Below, piece after piece: positions 43,228-52,379 of a DNA stretch of 64,000 nucleotides. A program made the position numbers and the translations under genes. The DNA lies in assembly GCA_013289875.1 (NCBI GenBank), contig JABCZC010000001.1:1-64000 (forward strand). The letters are read 5' to 3'. Positions within the stretch are counted from its first letter, which is position 1. The number at the start of each line of letters is the position of its first letter. The notes beneath the pieces were generated by a model. That model did no database searches and was not told the DNA's origin. It saw only the letters and a program-made list of their open reading frames with translations. Source of the stretch: Acidobacteriota bacterium. GTDB lineage: Bacteria > Acidobacteriota > Terriglobia > Terriglobales > Acidobacteriaceae.

Positions 43228-44337
43228 TCAGCGGTCTGGCGCAGCCGATTCAATTTTCTGCCGCACCCTGCTCATCGTGTCCAGATAAAACGCCAGATTG
43301 TGCAGCGTGTTCAGGACCGCTGACAGCGGTTCCTGCGCGGCCATCAGGTGGCGGAGGTACGCCCGGCTGTAACGGCGGCAGACCAGGCACCCGCAGTTGG
43401 GATCGGGAGGGCCCTGATCCTCGGCATATTGGCGGTTCTTGATGTTGAGGCGGCCCTCGGATGTGAAGAGCAGGCCGTGGCGGGCGGCTCGGGTGGGCAG
43501 CACGCAGTCCATCATGTCGACACCCATCGCGGCGTATTCGGCGATCTCGTCGGGATAGCCGACTCCCATGACGTAGCGGGGTTTATCGGCGGGGAGCAGA
43601 GGCAGCGTCTCGGCGATGACCTCGCGAGTGAGCGCGCGCGGCTCGCCGACGCTCAGGCCACCGATGGCGTACCCGGGAAAATTGAGCTCGACGAGGCGCT
43701 CGGCGGATTCGCGGCGGAGATCCTTGTACATGCCACCCTGCACGATGCCGAAGAGGCTGGGCGTCCGGCCTTCTAAGGCTTCGGGCCAGGGGCGCTCGTG
43801 CTTGTGCCGCTCGAAGTGCTGCTTGCTTCGCGCTGCCCAGCGCAGCGTCAGGTCTAACGAACGGCGGGCGCGTGCGTAGTCGGCGGGATACTCGGTGCAC
43901 TCGTCGAAGGCCATGGCGATATCGGAGCCGAGGGCGATCTGCACGTCCATGGAGTGCTCAGGCGAGAAGAAGTGCGTCGAGCCGTCGAGGTGGGAGCGAA
44001 ATTCGACGCCGTCCTCGGAGACCTTGCGCAGCTCGTTCAGGCTGAAGACCTGGAACCCACCCGAGTCGGTGAGGATGGCGCGGGGCCAGCTCATGAATCG
44101 GTGCAGGCCGCCCATGCGCCGGATGAGGTCATGACCGGGACGCAGGTACAAGTGATAGGTGTTGCCAAGGATAATGCGGGTGTCGAGCTCCTCTAATAGA
44201 TGCTGCGGCACGGCCTTGACCGAGCCGGCGGTTCCGACCGGCATGAAGACCGGGGTTTCGATGGCGGCGTGCGGCAGCGTCATGGTGGCACGGCGCGCGG
44301 TTCCGTGGGTCTGGAGGATCTTGAAGTCGAGGGACAC
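43228..44337 (-). CDS. tgt: Queuine tRNA-ribosyltransferase
   Basis: A 369-residue TGT that exchanges guanine-34 of certain tRNAs for the queuosine precursor preQ1. The base-binding Asp is in LTDSGGFQVFS (about 90), the catalytic Asp in VGYPDEIAEYAAMGVDMMDCVLPTR, and the zinc ligands are in CGCLVCRRY with a later His. The start is GTG at 44337. It is followed after 294 bases by yajC-secD-secF, an old association with no functional link known. It is divergent from tdk, 99 bases apart. Confidence 0.97.
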   Translation of the reverse strand: MSLDFKILQTHGTARRATMTLPHAAIETPVFMPVGTAGSVKAVPQHLLEELDTRIILGNTYHLYLRPGHDLIRRMGGLHRFMSWPRAILTDSGGFQVFSLNELRKVSEDGVEFRSHLDGSTHFFSPEHSMDVQIALGSDIAMAFDECTEYPADYARARRSLDLTLRWAARSKQHFERHKHERPWPEALEGRTPSLFGIVQGGMYKDLRRESAERLVELNFPGYAIGGLSVGEPRALTREVIAETLPLLPADKPRYVMGVGYPDEIAEYAAMGVDMMDCVLPTRAARHGLLFTSEGRLNIKNRQYAEDQGPPDPNCGCLVCRRYSRAYLRHLMAAQEPLSAVLNTLHNLAFYLDTMSRVRQKIESAAPDR

Positions 44338-44436
44338 TCAGGTGATTGTAAGCGGCGGGATTTTGCCCCGAAAATCCTCAGAGTGGTTCTGGCGGCGACT
44401 GTAGACTGTCAGAAATCCACGAGGACTTTGTCGCAG

Positions 44437-45075
44437 ATGTCCCAAGTTCATGTTGGTGCGCATCCCGGACGCATTGAAGTCATCACCGGCCCCATGTTTT
44501 CCGGCAAGTCGGAGGAGCTGATCCGGCGATTGAAGCGGGCGCAGATTGCCAAGCTGCGGGTGATCTGCTTCAAGCCCGATCTCGATGCGCGGTATCATCG
44601 GACGGCCATCGCTTCCCACAGCTCGCAAACGCTGGAAGCGATCACAGTGGCGAATGTCGAGGCGTTGAAGGCGGAGCTTTTTCCGGTGATCGACCAGATC
44701 GAGGTCATCGGCGTGGACGAGACGCAGTTTTTTGATGCCTCTCTGCTGCCGCTTTCGCTGGAGCTGGTGCACCTGGGCAAGCGGGTGATTCTGGCCGGCC
44801 TCGATACGACGTTTGCAGGCGAGCCGTTTCCGCCGGTCCCGGACTTGATGGCGGTTTCCGATGAAGTGACGAAGCTGTCGGCGGTCTGCATGCAGTGCGG
44901 CGCTCCGGCGATCCATACACAGAGGCTGGGGTCGAACCAGTCACTGGTCCTGGTTGGCGCGGCCGGGCTGTATGAGGCTCGCTGCCGGAGGTGCTTCCGA
45001 CCTTACGTGGATGAGCAGGGAGCCAAGCAACTGGAGCTACCCACGGGAGCGGACCAGGTACCCCCCTCCCCCTAA
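44437..45075 (+). CDS. tdk: Thymidine kinase
   Basis: A 212-residue type II thymidine kinase for dTMP salvage. The Walker A motif is GPMFSGKSEELIRR, the Walker B/catalytic region is IGVDETQFFD, and the lasso region is AGLDTTFAGEPFPPVPDL. Four Cys in CMQC and CRRC bind the structural zinc. The start is ATG 44437, with GAGGA at 44421-44425; a longer frame to 44200 runs over tgt and is rejected. Its end borders the AT-rich island at 45.1 kb. Confidence 0.95.
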   Translation: MSQVHVGAHPGRIEVITGPMFSGKSEELIRRLKRAQIAKLRVICFKPDLDARYHRTAIASHSSQTLEAITVANVEALKAELFPVIDQIEVIGVDETQFFDASLLPLSLELVHLGKRVILAGLDTTFAGEPFPPVPDLMAVSDEVTKLSAVCMQCGAPAIHTQRLGSNQSLVLVGAAGLYEARCRRCFRPYVDEQGAKQLELPTGADQVPPSP

Positions 45076-45453
45076 CCCCCTATACTCTCGGATTTTTTTG
45101 CAATTCATTGATCTTATTCAGGTTAAGGATCGACCTCCCAGGGAAATTATTGATTCTAAATCAGTATCAGATAAATCATTCGTTCTAGATGGGTTATTAG
45201 GCATCCTTGATTCGTCAGGACTTATCGGCTCGTCATTGATTCTAAATAGGTTACGGCTTGCATATTGCTTTCAAGGGAAGAGATTTCCCCTCTACTTCTA
45301 TTTTAGGGGATTAAGCGAAATTCCCGGCCAGATCTCTTTGGGGTGGTTCGCTTTTAGAATGTTTGGTTTAGAGAAGAGATTGACCCCGGTGGGTGTTGAC
45401 AGAGGCTGAGCCAGGGGACGATAGGACACTCGCGGCCCTGGCAGGGTTCCTCC
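45076..45453. other. AT-rich island of unknown origin
   Basis: This stretch is visibly poorer in GC than its neighbours. One plus-strand frame is open from about 45098 (TTG) to the stop at 45409 and could encode about 103 residues (with FVLDGLLGILDSSGLIGSS in it), but no SD is seen and no family is recognised. ATTGATTCTAAAT occurs twice (45149-45161, 45235-45247). It may be a fragment of transferred DNA. Confidence 0.4.
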
Positions 45454-45639
45454 TTAGCTGACGATGATGGACGAGATGCGGTTATTCCAGGTGTGCCCGT
45501 GGCGGAAGGGAACGTTGCGCAGGTCGGGGACACTTCGGCCGATCACGGTGGTTCCATTTGCGTAGTTGCGATCGTGGTTACAGCCCGGTTCCGCTTCGCA
45601 TGGTGGTGTTAGCTGTGGCAGCCGAAGGCGTCTAGATTT
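45454..45639 (-). pseudogene. Beta/gamma-crystallin or I36-inhibitor-like gene remnant
   Basis: Immediately after the FkbM stop codon, the same minus-strand frame stays open for 61 codons to a TAA at 45454-45456. The final part reads SVPDLRNVPF then WNNRISSIIVS, which resembles the last strands of beta/gamma-crystallin and peptidase-inhibitor I36 domains (typically WNDRISSxxV), preceded by two Cys. No start codon or signal peptide is present, so it looks like the 3' end of a decayed secreted-protein gene. Confidence 0.5.
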
Positions 45640-46515
45640 TCATGGCTGCGCCCAAGGTCCGGGGCTCTGTTCGTTTGGCCATGCAAACAAGCGAACCGGG
45701 ACGGGATCTGCGAGAACCATTTCAGCAGCGGAGTATGAATTGTTCGCTAACCAAAGCTGGATCTCTTCTCGCGCCCGCGTTGTATGAATTTCCGCTATGA
45801 TCAGCGGGCGTTTGGTTGCGAAGAGCTTCGCGCCTCCGCGAAGCACCTCCGACTCGCCCCCTTCGACATCGATCTTGATCAGGTCCGGCGCACGAGTAGC
45901 TGAGGCTACAAATTCGTCGAGAGACACAACCGGCACGTGGATCAGATCGCCGGTCCCCAATATGGGACGGCTCTCCCCGGTTTCCACCCCGCCCTGCGAG
46001 CGCATGGTCTTCCCACATCGAAATGGAACTGTCTTGTCTCTGCCGGAGGACCATACCGCCGCGTGAACTACCTGCAGAGTGTCCTGCAACTGGTTGGCGA
46101 TGGCGTGTTCGCGCAGTCGTTCTACATTCACGGGATCTCCGTCGAAGGCCACGACGCTACCGGCGGGACCGACAAGTCTTGCGGCACCGAGGGCAACGGT
46201 TCCGATATAGGAGCCAACGTCATATACCACCCAGCCCGGTTGAACGGCGGATGAAATCGCACTCTGCACCTCCGGCTCATGTTCCCCGAGCCACATACCT
46301 GCTTCTTCGGGAAACCTGAGACGCATGCAGAGTTGAGCCGACAGGCCGCCTTTCACCCGGACCCAAACAGGCCCTTTTGGCAAAAGGGACGTTCTAATCC
46401 AGACTTTGCATCTCTCGATGGGCTTTCTTGTCGAGGGCCACCGTAGCATGATGCGCTCAAGAACAGCTTTGGGCGCAAAGTACAAACGGTAGAGAAGAGT
46501 GGAGGGTCGCTTCAT
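45640..46515 (-). CDS. FkbM-family methyltransferase
   Basis: A 291-residue SAM-dependent methyltransferase of the FkbM family. The SAM site is at VYDVGSYIGTVALGAARLV (about 97-115), the acidic residue binding ribose is in VVAFDGDPVN, and the family signature DLIKIDVEGGESEVLRGG is near 215-232. FkbM enzymes O-methylate sugars, glycolipids or polyketides, and in genome islands they often modify surface polysaccharides. No glycosyltransferases are adjacent, so the substrate is open. It lies beside an AT-rich, possibly transferred region. Confidence 0.88.
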   Translation of the reverse strand: MKRPSTLLYRLYFAPKAVLERIMLRWPSTRKPIERCKVWIRTSLLPKGPVWVRVKGGLSAQLCMRLRFPEEAGMWLGEHEPEVQSAISSAVQPGWVVYDVGSYIGTVALGAARLVGPAGSVVAFDGDPVNVERLREHAIANQLQDTLQVVHAAVWSSGRDKTVPFRCGKTMRSQGGVETGESRPILGTGDLIHVPVVSLDEFVASATRAPDLIKIDVEGGESEVLRGGAKLFATKRPLIIAEIHTTRAREEIQLWLANNSYSAAEMVLADPVPVRLFAWPNEQSPGPWAQP

Positions 46516-46575
46516 CTTGGAGACGGCCTATTCAGGGGCCGATATCTTTCACATCGGCCCCATATCTCCGGCCGC

Positions 46576-48078
46576 TTACAGCGCCGTCGTGACCGCCTTC
46601 ACTTCGGTGTAGCTGTTGAAGACGTCGCCGCCCATTTCGCGGCCCCATCCCGATTGCTTGTATCCGCCGAAGGGCAGCGCGGCGTCGAAGACGTTGTGGC
46701 AATTGATCCAGACGGTTCCGGACTTGAGCCGTTTGGCCATTTTGTTGGCGATGGAGAGATTGCTGGTCCAGACGCTCGCCGCCAAGCCGTAAATCGTGTC
46801 GTTGGCTTCGCGAGCGATGCGGTCGATGTCGTCGTCATTGAACGGCATGGCGCAGACGACCGGCCCAAAGATCTCCTCGCGGATCACCTTCATCTCCGGC
46901 TTGGTATGCGTGAGCACGGTGGGATGAACGAAGTATCCCTTCTCGGCTGCGGGGCGTCCGCCGGCGGTGGCCTTCGCGCCTTCGTTCAGGCCGGAGTCAA
47001 TGAAACCAGAGACGCGCTGATACTGCTCCTCGGAGACGAGCGGGCCCATCTGCGTTTCGGGATCGAGGCCGGAGCCGACGCGGATCTTGGACGCGATGTC
47101 AGAGACGCCTTCGACCACTCGGTCGTAGACGTCCTTGTGCGCGAGCAAGCGGGAGCCGGCGCAGCAGCACTGTCCGTGATTGAAGAAGATGGCCGAGGCG
47201 GTTCCGGCAATGGCCTTGTCGAGATCGGCGTCGGGGAAGACGATCGCTGGGGACTTGCCGCCCAACTCGAGCGTGACCTTCTTGAGATTGCCGCGGGCCG
47301 CGCCGACGATGAGCTTGCCGACTTCGGTCGAGCCGGTGAAGGCGATCTTGTCGACCAGATCGTGAGCCGCGAGCGGGGCTCCGGCGCCTTCACCGTATCC
47401 GGTGAGCACATTGACGACGCCCTCCGGGAAGCCAGCTTCCTGAATGAGCTCGGCCAGGCGCAAACCCGATAACGGCGTCTGCTCGGCGAGCTTGAGAACG
47501 ACGGTGTTTCCTGCCGCCAGCGCTGGACCGAGCTTCCAGGCGGCCATCAGTAGCGGGAAGTTCCACGGGATAATCTGGCCGACGACGCCGATGGGCTCGC
47601 GCAGCGTGTAGGTAAGGTATTCGCCGGGGAAGGAGATGGGAAAGGTCTGGCCCATAATCTTGGTAGCCCATCCGCCCATGTAACGGAAGAGATCGACGGC
47701 CAGCGGCACATCTGCGGCGCGGGCCACGGCGAGCGGCTTACCATTGTCCATGGATTCGAGTTCGGCGAATTCTTCGAGATGCGATTCAAGCAGGTCGGCT
47801 AGCTTCCACAGCAGCCGGCCGCGCTGCGAAGCGGTGATCTTTCTCTGCCAGGGGCCTTCGTCGAAGGCGCGGCGGGCGGCGCGGGCAGCGCGGTCTACAT
47901 CGACGGCTTCCGCTTCAGGGACGTGAGCCATTACCTCTCCGGTAGCCGGGTTGTAGACAGGCAGTGTCTTTCCCGAGGCGGCTTTGACGAACTTGCCGTC
48001 GATGAGCATGCGGTGCTCGGAGGAAATGAAGTTGGAGGTGTTCTTATCGAGGCGGGGATCAAGAGCGATGGTCGCCAT
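46576..48078 (-). CDS. NAD(P)-dependent aldehyde dehydrogenase
   Basis: A 500-residue aldehyde dehydrogenase. NAD-site motifs are IIPWNFPLLMAAWK and the turn AFTGSTEVGKLI; the general-base Glu is in TLELGGKSPAIVF, and the catalytic Cys is the last of CCC in FNHGQCCCAGSR. Late motifs EEIFGPVVCAMPF and INCHNVFDAALPFGGYKQSGWGREMG complete the domain. It is close to the betaine/retinal-type group that oxidises a wide range of aldehydes. The gene stands alone, with an upstream gap of 100 bases to the TonB receptor gene. Confidence 0.94.
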   Translation of the reverse strand: MATIALDPRLDKNTSNFISSEHRMLIDGKFVKAASGKTLPVYNPATGEVMAHVPEAEAVDVDRAARAARRAFDEGPWQRKITASQRGRLLWKLADLLESHLEEFAELESMDNGKPLAVARAADVPLAVDLFRYMGGWATKIMGQTFPISFPGEYLTYTLREPIGVVGQIIPWNFPLLMAAWKLGPALAAGNTVVLKLAEQTPLSGLRLAELIQEAGFPEGVVNVLTGYGEGAGAPLAAHDLVDKIAFTGSTEVGKLIVGAARGNLKKVTLELGGKSPAIVFPDADLDKAIAGTASAIFFNHGQCCCAGSRLLAHKDVYDRVVEGVSDIASKIRVGSGLDPETQMGPLVSEEQYQRVSGFIDSGLNEGAKATAGGRPAAEKGYFVHPTVLTHTKPEMKVIREEIFGPVVCAMPFNDDDIDRIAREANDTIYGLAASVWTSNLSIANKMAKRLKSGTVWINCHNVFDAALPFGGYKQSGWGREMGGDVFNSYTEVKAVTTAL

Positions 48079-48178
48079 TAGAGACTCCTTGGCGGGGATA
48101 ATTTTAGGCGGAGATAAAGTTACTCCTCTCGATGCTGGAGTGGCAAAAGACAGGGATAGCTGCTTTGCGATCGGGAAT

Positions 48179-50440
48179 CTAATCTCCCCAGGTCAGATGC
48201 AGGCCGACGCGGGCGATGCGCGGGGTTCCGAGGGTGAGGACGGGGGTTCTGCCGACCTGGATGGCGCGGTCGAAGAGGTTTTCGCCCGAGGCGTAAACCT
48301 GCAGATGGCGTCCGATGTCGCGCGAGCCGTAGACGTCCAGGCGGAAATAGCTTACGAGCAGGTACTGGTTGGCGTCGTCATCGTACTGGCGGCCGCTGTT
48401 GCGGGCCTGCAGGCTGAGCACGCCAAAGCGCGGGTCACTCAGGCGGAGCTGCGCCGTGGCGATGTTGCGCGCTACCTGGGGAATCCACTTGCCGACGAGA
48501 TAAGGCTCCTGCGCATATTTTGTAACCGTGGCGTTGGCATATTGGTATCCACCGACGAGGCTGATCCAGCGGGCCGGTTGCGTGGCGTAGTCGAGAGAGA
48601 TGCCGCGGCTCTCGATCTGGCCAAGATTCTCACGCTTGAGGAGCGTAGATGTGGGAGTAGTGACGAGAGTCAGAGCGGTGATGGGGTGGTTGACCTGCGT
48701 CCAGAAATAGCTGGCGCGGAAGGTTGAGCCAACGCGGGGCAGGTCGGTTTGGAAGCCGGTCTCCCAACCGGTGGCGCGTTCGGAGACCAGGTTGGCGTTG
48801 GGAAGCGTGGTCTGCTGGCCTACCTGGCCGGTCCGGTAGAGCTCGTTCTGGGTGGGCGCACGATAGGCGCGAAAAGCGGAGCCATTGAGGGCAAACGCGG
48901 AGTTGATACGCCGCGTAACGCCGATGCGAGGATCAAAGGGGGTTTCATTGAACGACGGCAGGACGGCGCTGGTGGTTTTGGTGTATTGCACTGCGTTGAA
49001 GTTCGAAAAATGATCGACGCGTGCCGAGGCGCTGAGCGTCCACTTGGATGGAGTGTAGAGGACCTCGCCGTAAACGCCGGTTTGACGTTGCCGGGCCGTG
49101 GTATTGAGGATTCCGCCTGCGGCGGTCAGGAGGGTTTCGTCGTCGGAGGCGCGGACGTCGTGAGTGTCGGCTCCGGCGAGGACCAGCAAGTGGGAGCCGA
49201 AGGAATGATACCAGCGGGCCGCAGCGCCGAGTTCGGTCGCGGGATCATAACCGTAGCGGGTAGGCGTTTCCGAAGCGCGGTCGGTGGCGATGATGGAGAA
49301 GGTCTGGCGGTAATGCTCTTCGACGCCCCAGAAGCGGAAGACGAAGGAGGAGACGTCGGCGCCGGCAATGTATCTCCACAGACGGGTGCTGTTGACCTGG
49401 AAAGGCGTGCCGTTGTGGCGATCTTCATTAAGCAAGCCGCCGCGCAGGAAGGCCAGGTCACTCTCGTGGAACTGGCGGTCGACTTCGGCGATGGCGTTCT
49501 GGGCGTGGACATTGGAGGGCTGATCGATGGGGCCGCGCACATCGGGCGCGACCAGGATGTATCCGTCGGTGGCCACGACGCCTCCGCTGCCGAGAGCCGA
49601 CCATGGGCCGGACTTGAGGGTGCCGAGAATCGCGTTGTCGGTGGTGGCTTCGCCTCCGTAGCTGGTGTTGAGCTGCAGGCCGGCGGCCTGAGGCCGGACA
49701 GGAACGACAGTGATCACGCCGCCGATGGCGCTCGACCCATAGAGGTCGGAGGCTCCGCCGCGGACCACCTCGACGGAATGGATGGAAAGCGACGGCAGCT
49801 CTTCCCAGTGAATCCAGCCGCCATAAGGATCGTTCAGCGGCGTGTCGTCGAGGACGACGAGGGAGCGGCTAGCGGCGGTGGAGCCGAGTCCGCGCAGGGA
49901 GATGCCTTCACTGGTAGGGTTGGCCACAAGAGAACTCGACCGCCGAAAGAGCTCGAAGCCGGGAACCTGGCGCAATTTGCCGTCAAGGGCCGAGGAGGCC
50001 GACTCGCGGAGCTGCTGGGTGCTCAGGATGCGCGTGCTGGCCGGGCTGTCGGCGGTGGCCAGGGGCGATCGGTAGGCAGAAACGATCACTGATTCGAGCG
50101 GCTGCTCAAGAACAACAGTAAGCGGAGTACCGGCGGAAATCGGCACCGTGACGGTTACGTAATGGGCATTGCTGACCTTGATCTCCGAAGTCCCAACGGG
50201 TATTTCAAAAGAGCCGTCAGCGCCGGTCGTGGCCAAAATGCGTCCGGAGGCATCGAGCACGGTCGACTGCGGCAATGGGGTGCCGCGCGCGTCGACCACC
50301 TTTCCATGCAGGCCGACCGGCGTTGCCTGAGCGGTACCCAGCGCATTTTGGGCACGGCTAGGTGCGGGAAACAGAAGCGCCGCAAGCGCGGTCAGAAACA
50401 GGATTCGCTGGGAGCTGCGAGTCATGTGGCGTATGTCCAT
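48179..50440 (-). CDS. TonB-dependent receptor with N-terminal regulatory-like domain
   Basis: A 753-residue outer-membrane receptor. A signal peptide (about 6-30, ending PSRAQ) is followed by a carboxypeptidase-regulatory-like domain (GLHGKVVDARGTPLPQSTVL), a plug domain with the typical LRESASSALDGKLRQVPG and SVEVVRGGASDLYGSSAIGG, and a beta-barrel. It resembles metal-chelate and vitamin receptors more than the Oar type. The last residues are LHLTWGD, lacking the terminal aromatic. Starts at ATG 50440 and 50425 are both plausible; the first lies one base after the folK stop, so the two genes are probably coupled, an odd pairing. Confidence 0.9.
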   Translation of the reverse strand: MDIRHMTRSSQRILFLTALAALLFPAPSRAQNALGTAQATPVGLHGKVVDARGTPLPQSTVLDASGRILATTGADGSFEIPVGTSEIKVSNAHYVTVTVPISAGTPLTVVLEQPLESVIVSAYRSPLATADSPASTRILSTQQLRESASSALDGKLRQVPGFELFRRSSSLVANPTSEGISLRGLGSTAASRSLVVLDDTPLNDPYGGWIHWEELPSLSIHSVEVVRGGASDLYGSSAIGGVITVVPVRPQAAGLQLNTSYGGEATTDNAILGTLKSGPWSALGSGGVVATDGYILVAPDVRGPIDQPSNVHAQNAIAEVDRQFHESDLAFLRGGLLNEDRHNGTPFQVNSTRLWRYIAGADVSSFVFRFWGVEEHYRQTFSIIATDRASETPTRYGYDPATELGAAARWYHSFGSHLLVLAGADTHDVRASDDETLLTAAGGILNTTARQRQTGVYGEVLYTPSKWTLSASARVDHFSNFNAVQYTKTTSAVLPSFNETPFDPRIGVTRRINSAFALNGSAFRAYRAPTQNELYRTGQVGQQTTLPNANLVSERATGWETGFQTDLPRVGSTFRASYFWTQVNHPITALTLVTTPTSTLLKRENLGQIESRGISLDYATQPARWISLVGGYQYANATVTKYAQEPYLVGKWIPQVARNIATAQLRLSDPRFGVLSLQARNSGRQYDDDANQYLLVSYFRLDVYGSRDIGRHLQVYASGENLFDRAIQVGRTPVLTLGTPRIARVGLHLTWGD

Positions 50441-50441
50441 C

Positions 50442-50984
50442 CTAAATGCCGCGATAGGCGGGGCCCGCCGAAGGCAGGATCTGGATGGCATCCGCGTTGT
50501 TCGGGCCATCGATCGGCAGTTCGGCAAGCAGTTCGCGCATCCTCCTGCGCAGCACCGGGTGGAGCAGGTCGGGGGCGATTTCGGCAAGAGGAGCCAGAAC
50601 AAAGCGGCGATGCGCCAGTTCGGGATGCGGCAGGGTGAGGCTGGGCGTCTCCAGGACAAGACCGTCCATCAGCAGCAGGTCGAGGTCGAGGGTGCGGGGG
50701 CCTTTGGGGACGCCGGTGGCGCGATCCCGGCCGAAGGAACGCTCAATTGCCAATAGGCATTTGAGCAGGCTTTCGGGGTCCTGGTCTGTGCGCAAGGCTA
50801 TTGCGGCGTTGATGAACGCCGGCTGATTCTGGTAGCCGACGGGTGCAGTTCGATAGAGAGACGAACGGGCCGAGATGCCACCGATGGTCGCCAGCGATTC
50901 AATGGCGGCCAGCACGATTTCAGAGGGGGGCCCGGCAGGCGAGGAGAGATTGGAGCCGAGTCCGATGTAGGCGGTTTGCGACAT
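50442..50984 (-). CDS. folK: 6-hydroxymethyl-7,8-dihydropterin pyrophosphokinase
   Basis: A 180-residue HPPK that transfers pyrophosphate from ATP to hydroxymethyl-dihydropterin in folate synthesis. Family motifs are AYIGLGSNLS at the start, YRTAPVGYQNQPAFINAAIAL, the ATP/Mg motif GPRTLDLDLLLMDG and LPHPELAHRRFVLAPLAEIAP. I take ATG 50984; a longer frame to 51317 covers the divergent nadD gene and is a shadow. folB and folP are not adjacent. A TonB receptor gene follows after one base. Confidence 0.96.
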   Translation of the reverse strand: MSQTAYIGLGSNLSSPAGPPSEIVLAAIESLATIGGISARSSLYRTAPVGYQNQPAFINAAIALRTDQDPESLLKCLLAIERSFGRDRATGVPKGPRTLDLDLLLMDGLVLETPSLTLPHPELAHRRFVLAPLAEIAPDLLHPVLRRRMRELLAELPIDGPNNADAIQILPSAGPAYRGI

Positions 50985-51066
50985 GCGGTTCGTAATCAGA
51001 ATAGACCGCAGGATGCCGCCAAATCCCACATTCGCATTAGGATCATAGGACGATGAGAGTGGCGCT

Positions 51067-51741
51067 ATGAAGCTGGCACTGTTCGGCGGCAGTTTCGATC
51101 CTCCGCATCGCGGACACGTCTCCTTGGCACGGCTGGCGATGGATCGGCTGCTCCTGGACCGAGTGCTGGTCGCGCCGGTGGGCTCGCAGCCGCTTAAGCA
51201 GGAAGCGACGGCAGCCAGCTTCGAAGATCGGGTTGAGATGGTTCGGCTGGCATTTGCCGGCGAGCCGGGAATGGAGGTCTCCCGGATAGACGCGGCCCGG
51301 GCGGATGGGCGGCCCAATTACACCATCGATACACTCCTCGAATTGAAGCGCGGTTTGAGAGCTGAGGACACCCTGTTTTGCCTGATGGGCGCAGACTCGT
51401 TTCTGACCATCGGGAAGTGGCATCGCGCGGCGGAGTTGCTGGTGGCCTGCGATTTCATTGTCGGCGCCCGGCCGCACTTCGACCTGGGACGTGTGGCAGC
51501 GGAATTGCCGGAGAGCATCTCGCTCGGGTCGGTAGATGCGGATCTGCCCGGCTGCCAGGTGCTGGGCCTGCGCGGCAAAGACGGGAGATCGCAGCTTTAC
51601 CTGTTTCCCGACCTGGCCATCGATATTTCGGCGACGGAGGTGCGGTCGGCGCTCAGGCGAAGCGCGGATCGCGACGCCACCGCGCATAGACTGCTCCAGC
51701 CGGCAGTGGTGAGGTATATCCAGCAGCACAAGCTTTACTAA
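51067..51741 (+). CDS. nadD: Nicotinate-nucleotide adenylyltransferase
   Basis: A 224-residue NadD that makes deamido-NAD from nicotinate mononucleotide and ATP. The nucleotidyltransferase signature FGGSFDPPHRGH is at the N-terminus, and the second motif DISATEVRSALRR near the C-terminus. The central KWHRAAELL segment fits the family. It is divergent from folK, 82 bases apart, and followed after 77 bases by rsfS, a common pair. Confidence 0.96.
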   Translation: MKLALFGGSFDPPHRGHVSLARLAMDRLLLDRVLVAPVGSQPLKQEATAASFEDRVEMVRLAFAGEPGMEVSRIDAARADGRPNYTIDTLLELKRGLRAEDTLFCLMGADSFLTIGKWHRAAELLVACDFIVGARPHFDLGRVAAELPESISLGSVDADLPGCQVLGLRGKDGRSQLYLFPDLAIDISATEVRSALRRSADRDATAHRLLQPAVVRYIQQHKLY

Positions 51742-51818
51742 AAGGAATAAGCAGCTAGCGCCGACAAGCAATTGCACGCTACCATGGATCGTTCCCGAGG
51801 AGAAGAAAAACTACCGAG

Positions 51819-52379
51819 ATGTCATCGACCGAAACCCGCACGATGGTACTGGCTGCGGCCGCAGTCTGCGAAGAAAAGAAGGGCGAGGAAACCAAGGTAC
51901 TCGAGCTGGACCCGGCGGACTCGGGCTTCACCGACTTCTTCCTGATCACCAGCGGGTCAAACGAGAAACAAACGCAGGCGATCGCCGACGGCATTGAACT
52001 CGAATTGAAGCGGAAGTTCGCCACTTATCCGAACTCGGTGGAAGGCCGCAAGGTGGCAGAGTGGATTCTGATGGACTACGTGGACTTTGTTGTCCACATC
52101 TTCCTCAAGGAGAAGCGCGCATACTACGATATAGAGCGATTAAGGAAGTCGGCCAGGCGCTTGGATGTGGCCGAGCTGAAAGCCGCGCTTACTGAGAAGA
52201 CTCTCGCGGCAAGAAAGAAGTCTCCGGTTAAGGTGAGCGCCGAGGCGGTGAAAACGGCAGCGGCGAAAAAGACTGCGGCAAAGAAAGCTGTTCGTGCGAA
52301 AACAGCAGCGAAGAAAGCTGCAAGATCTCGGGCAAAGAAAGTAGCGAAAACGATAGCGAGGAATCCAACGGGTAGCTGA
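51819..52379 (+). CDS. rsfS: Ribosomal silencing factor RsfS with histone-like tail
   Basis: A 186-residue protein. Residues 1-115 are the RsfS domain (DSGFTDFFLITSGSNEKQTQAIADG, then GWILMDYVDFVVHIF-type strand, here EWILMDYVDFVVHIFL), which binds ribosomal protein uL14 and blocks subunit joining in stationary phase. The remaining 60-70 residues are almost only Lys, Ala, Arg, Thr and Val (TAAAKKTAAKKAVRAKTAAK), as in bacterial histone H1-like proteins. Typical RsfS ends at about 105-130 residues, so the tail is an addition that may bind rRNA or DNA. It follows nadD. Confidence 0.94.
   Translation: MSSTETRTMVLAAAAVCEEKKGEETKVLELDPADSGFTDFFLITSGSNEKQTQAIADGIELELKRKFATYPNSVEGRKVAEWILMDYVDFVVHIFLKEKRAYYDIERLRKSARRLDVAELKAALTEKTLAARKKSPVKVSAEAVKTAAAKKTAAKKAVRAKTAAKKAARSRAKKVAKTIARNPTGS

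Noticed and set aside
44954-45097. The 5' part of the plus-strand frame that runs into the AT-rich island
   Set aside because: This part overlaps the 3' end of tdk in another frame and is Arg/Pro-rich. Only the section after about 45098 is considered as a possible remnant.
48749-50092. A 447-codon plus-strand frame opposite the second TonB receptor
   Set aside because: It is antisense to a receptor with clear plug and barrel motifs and contains no recognisable domain.
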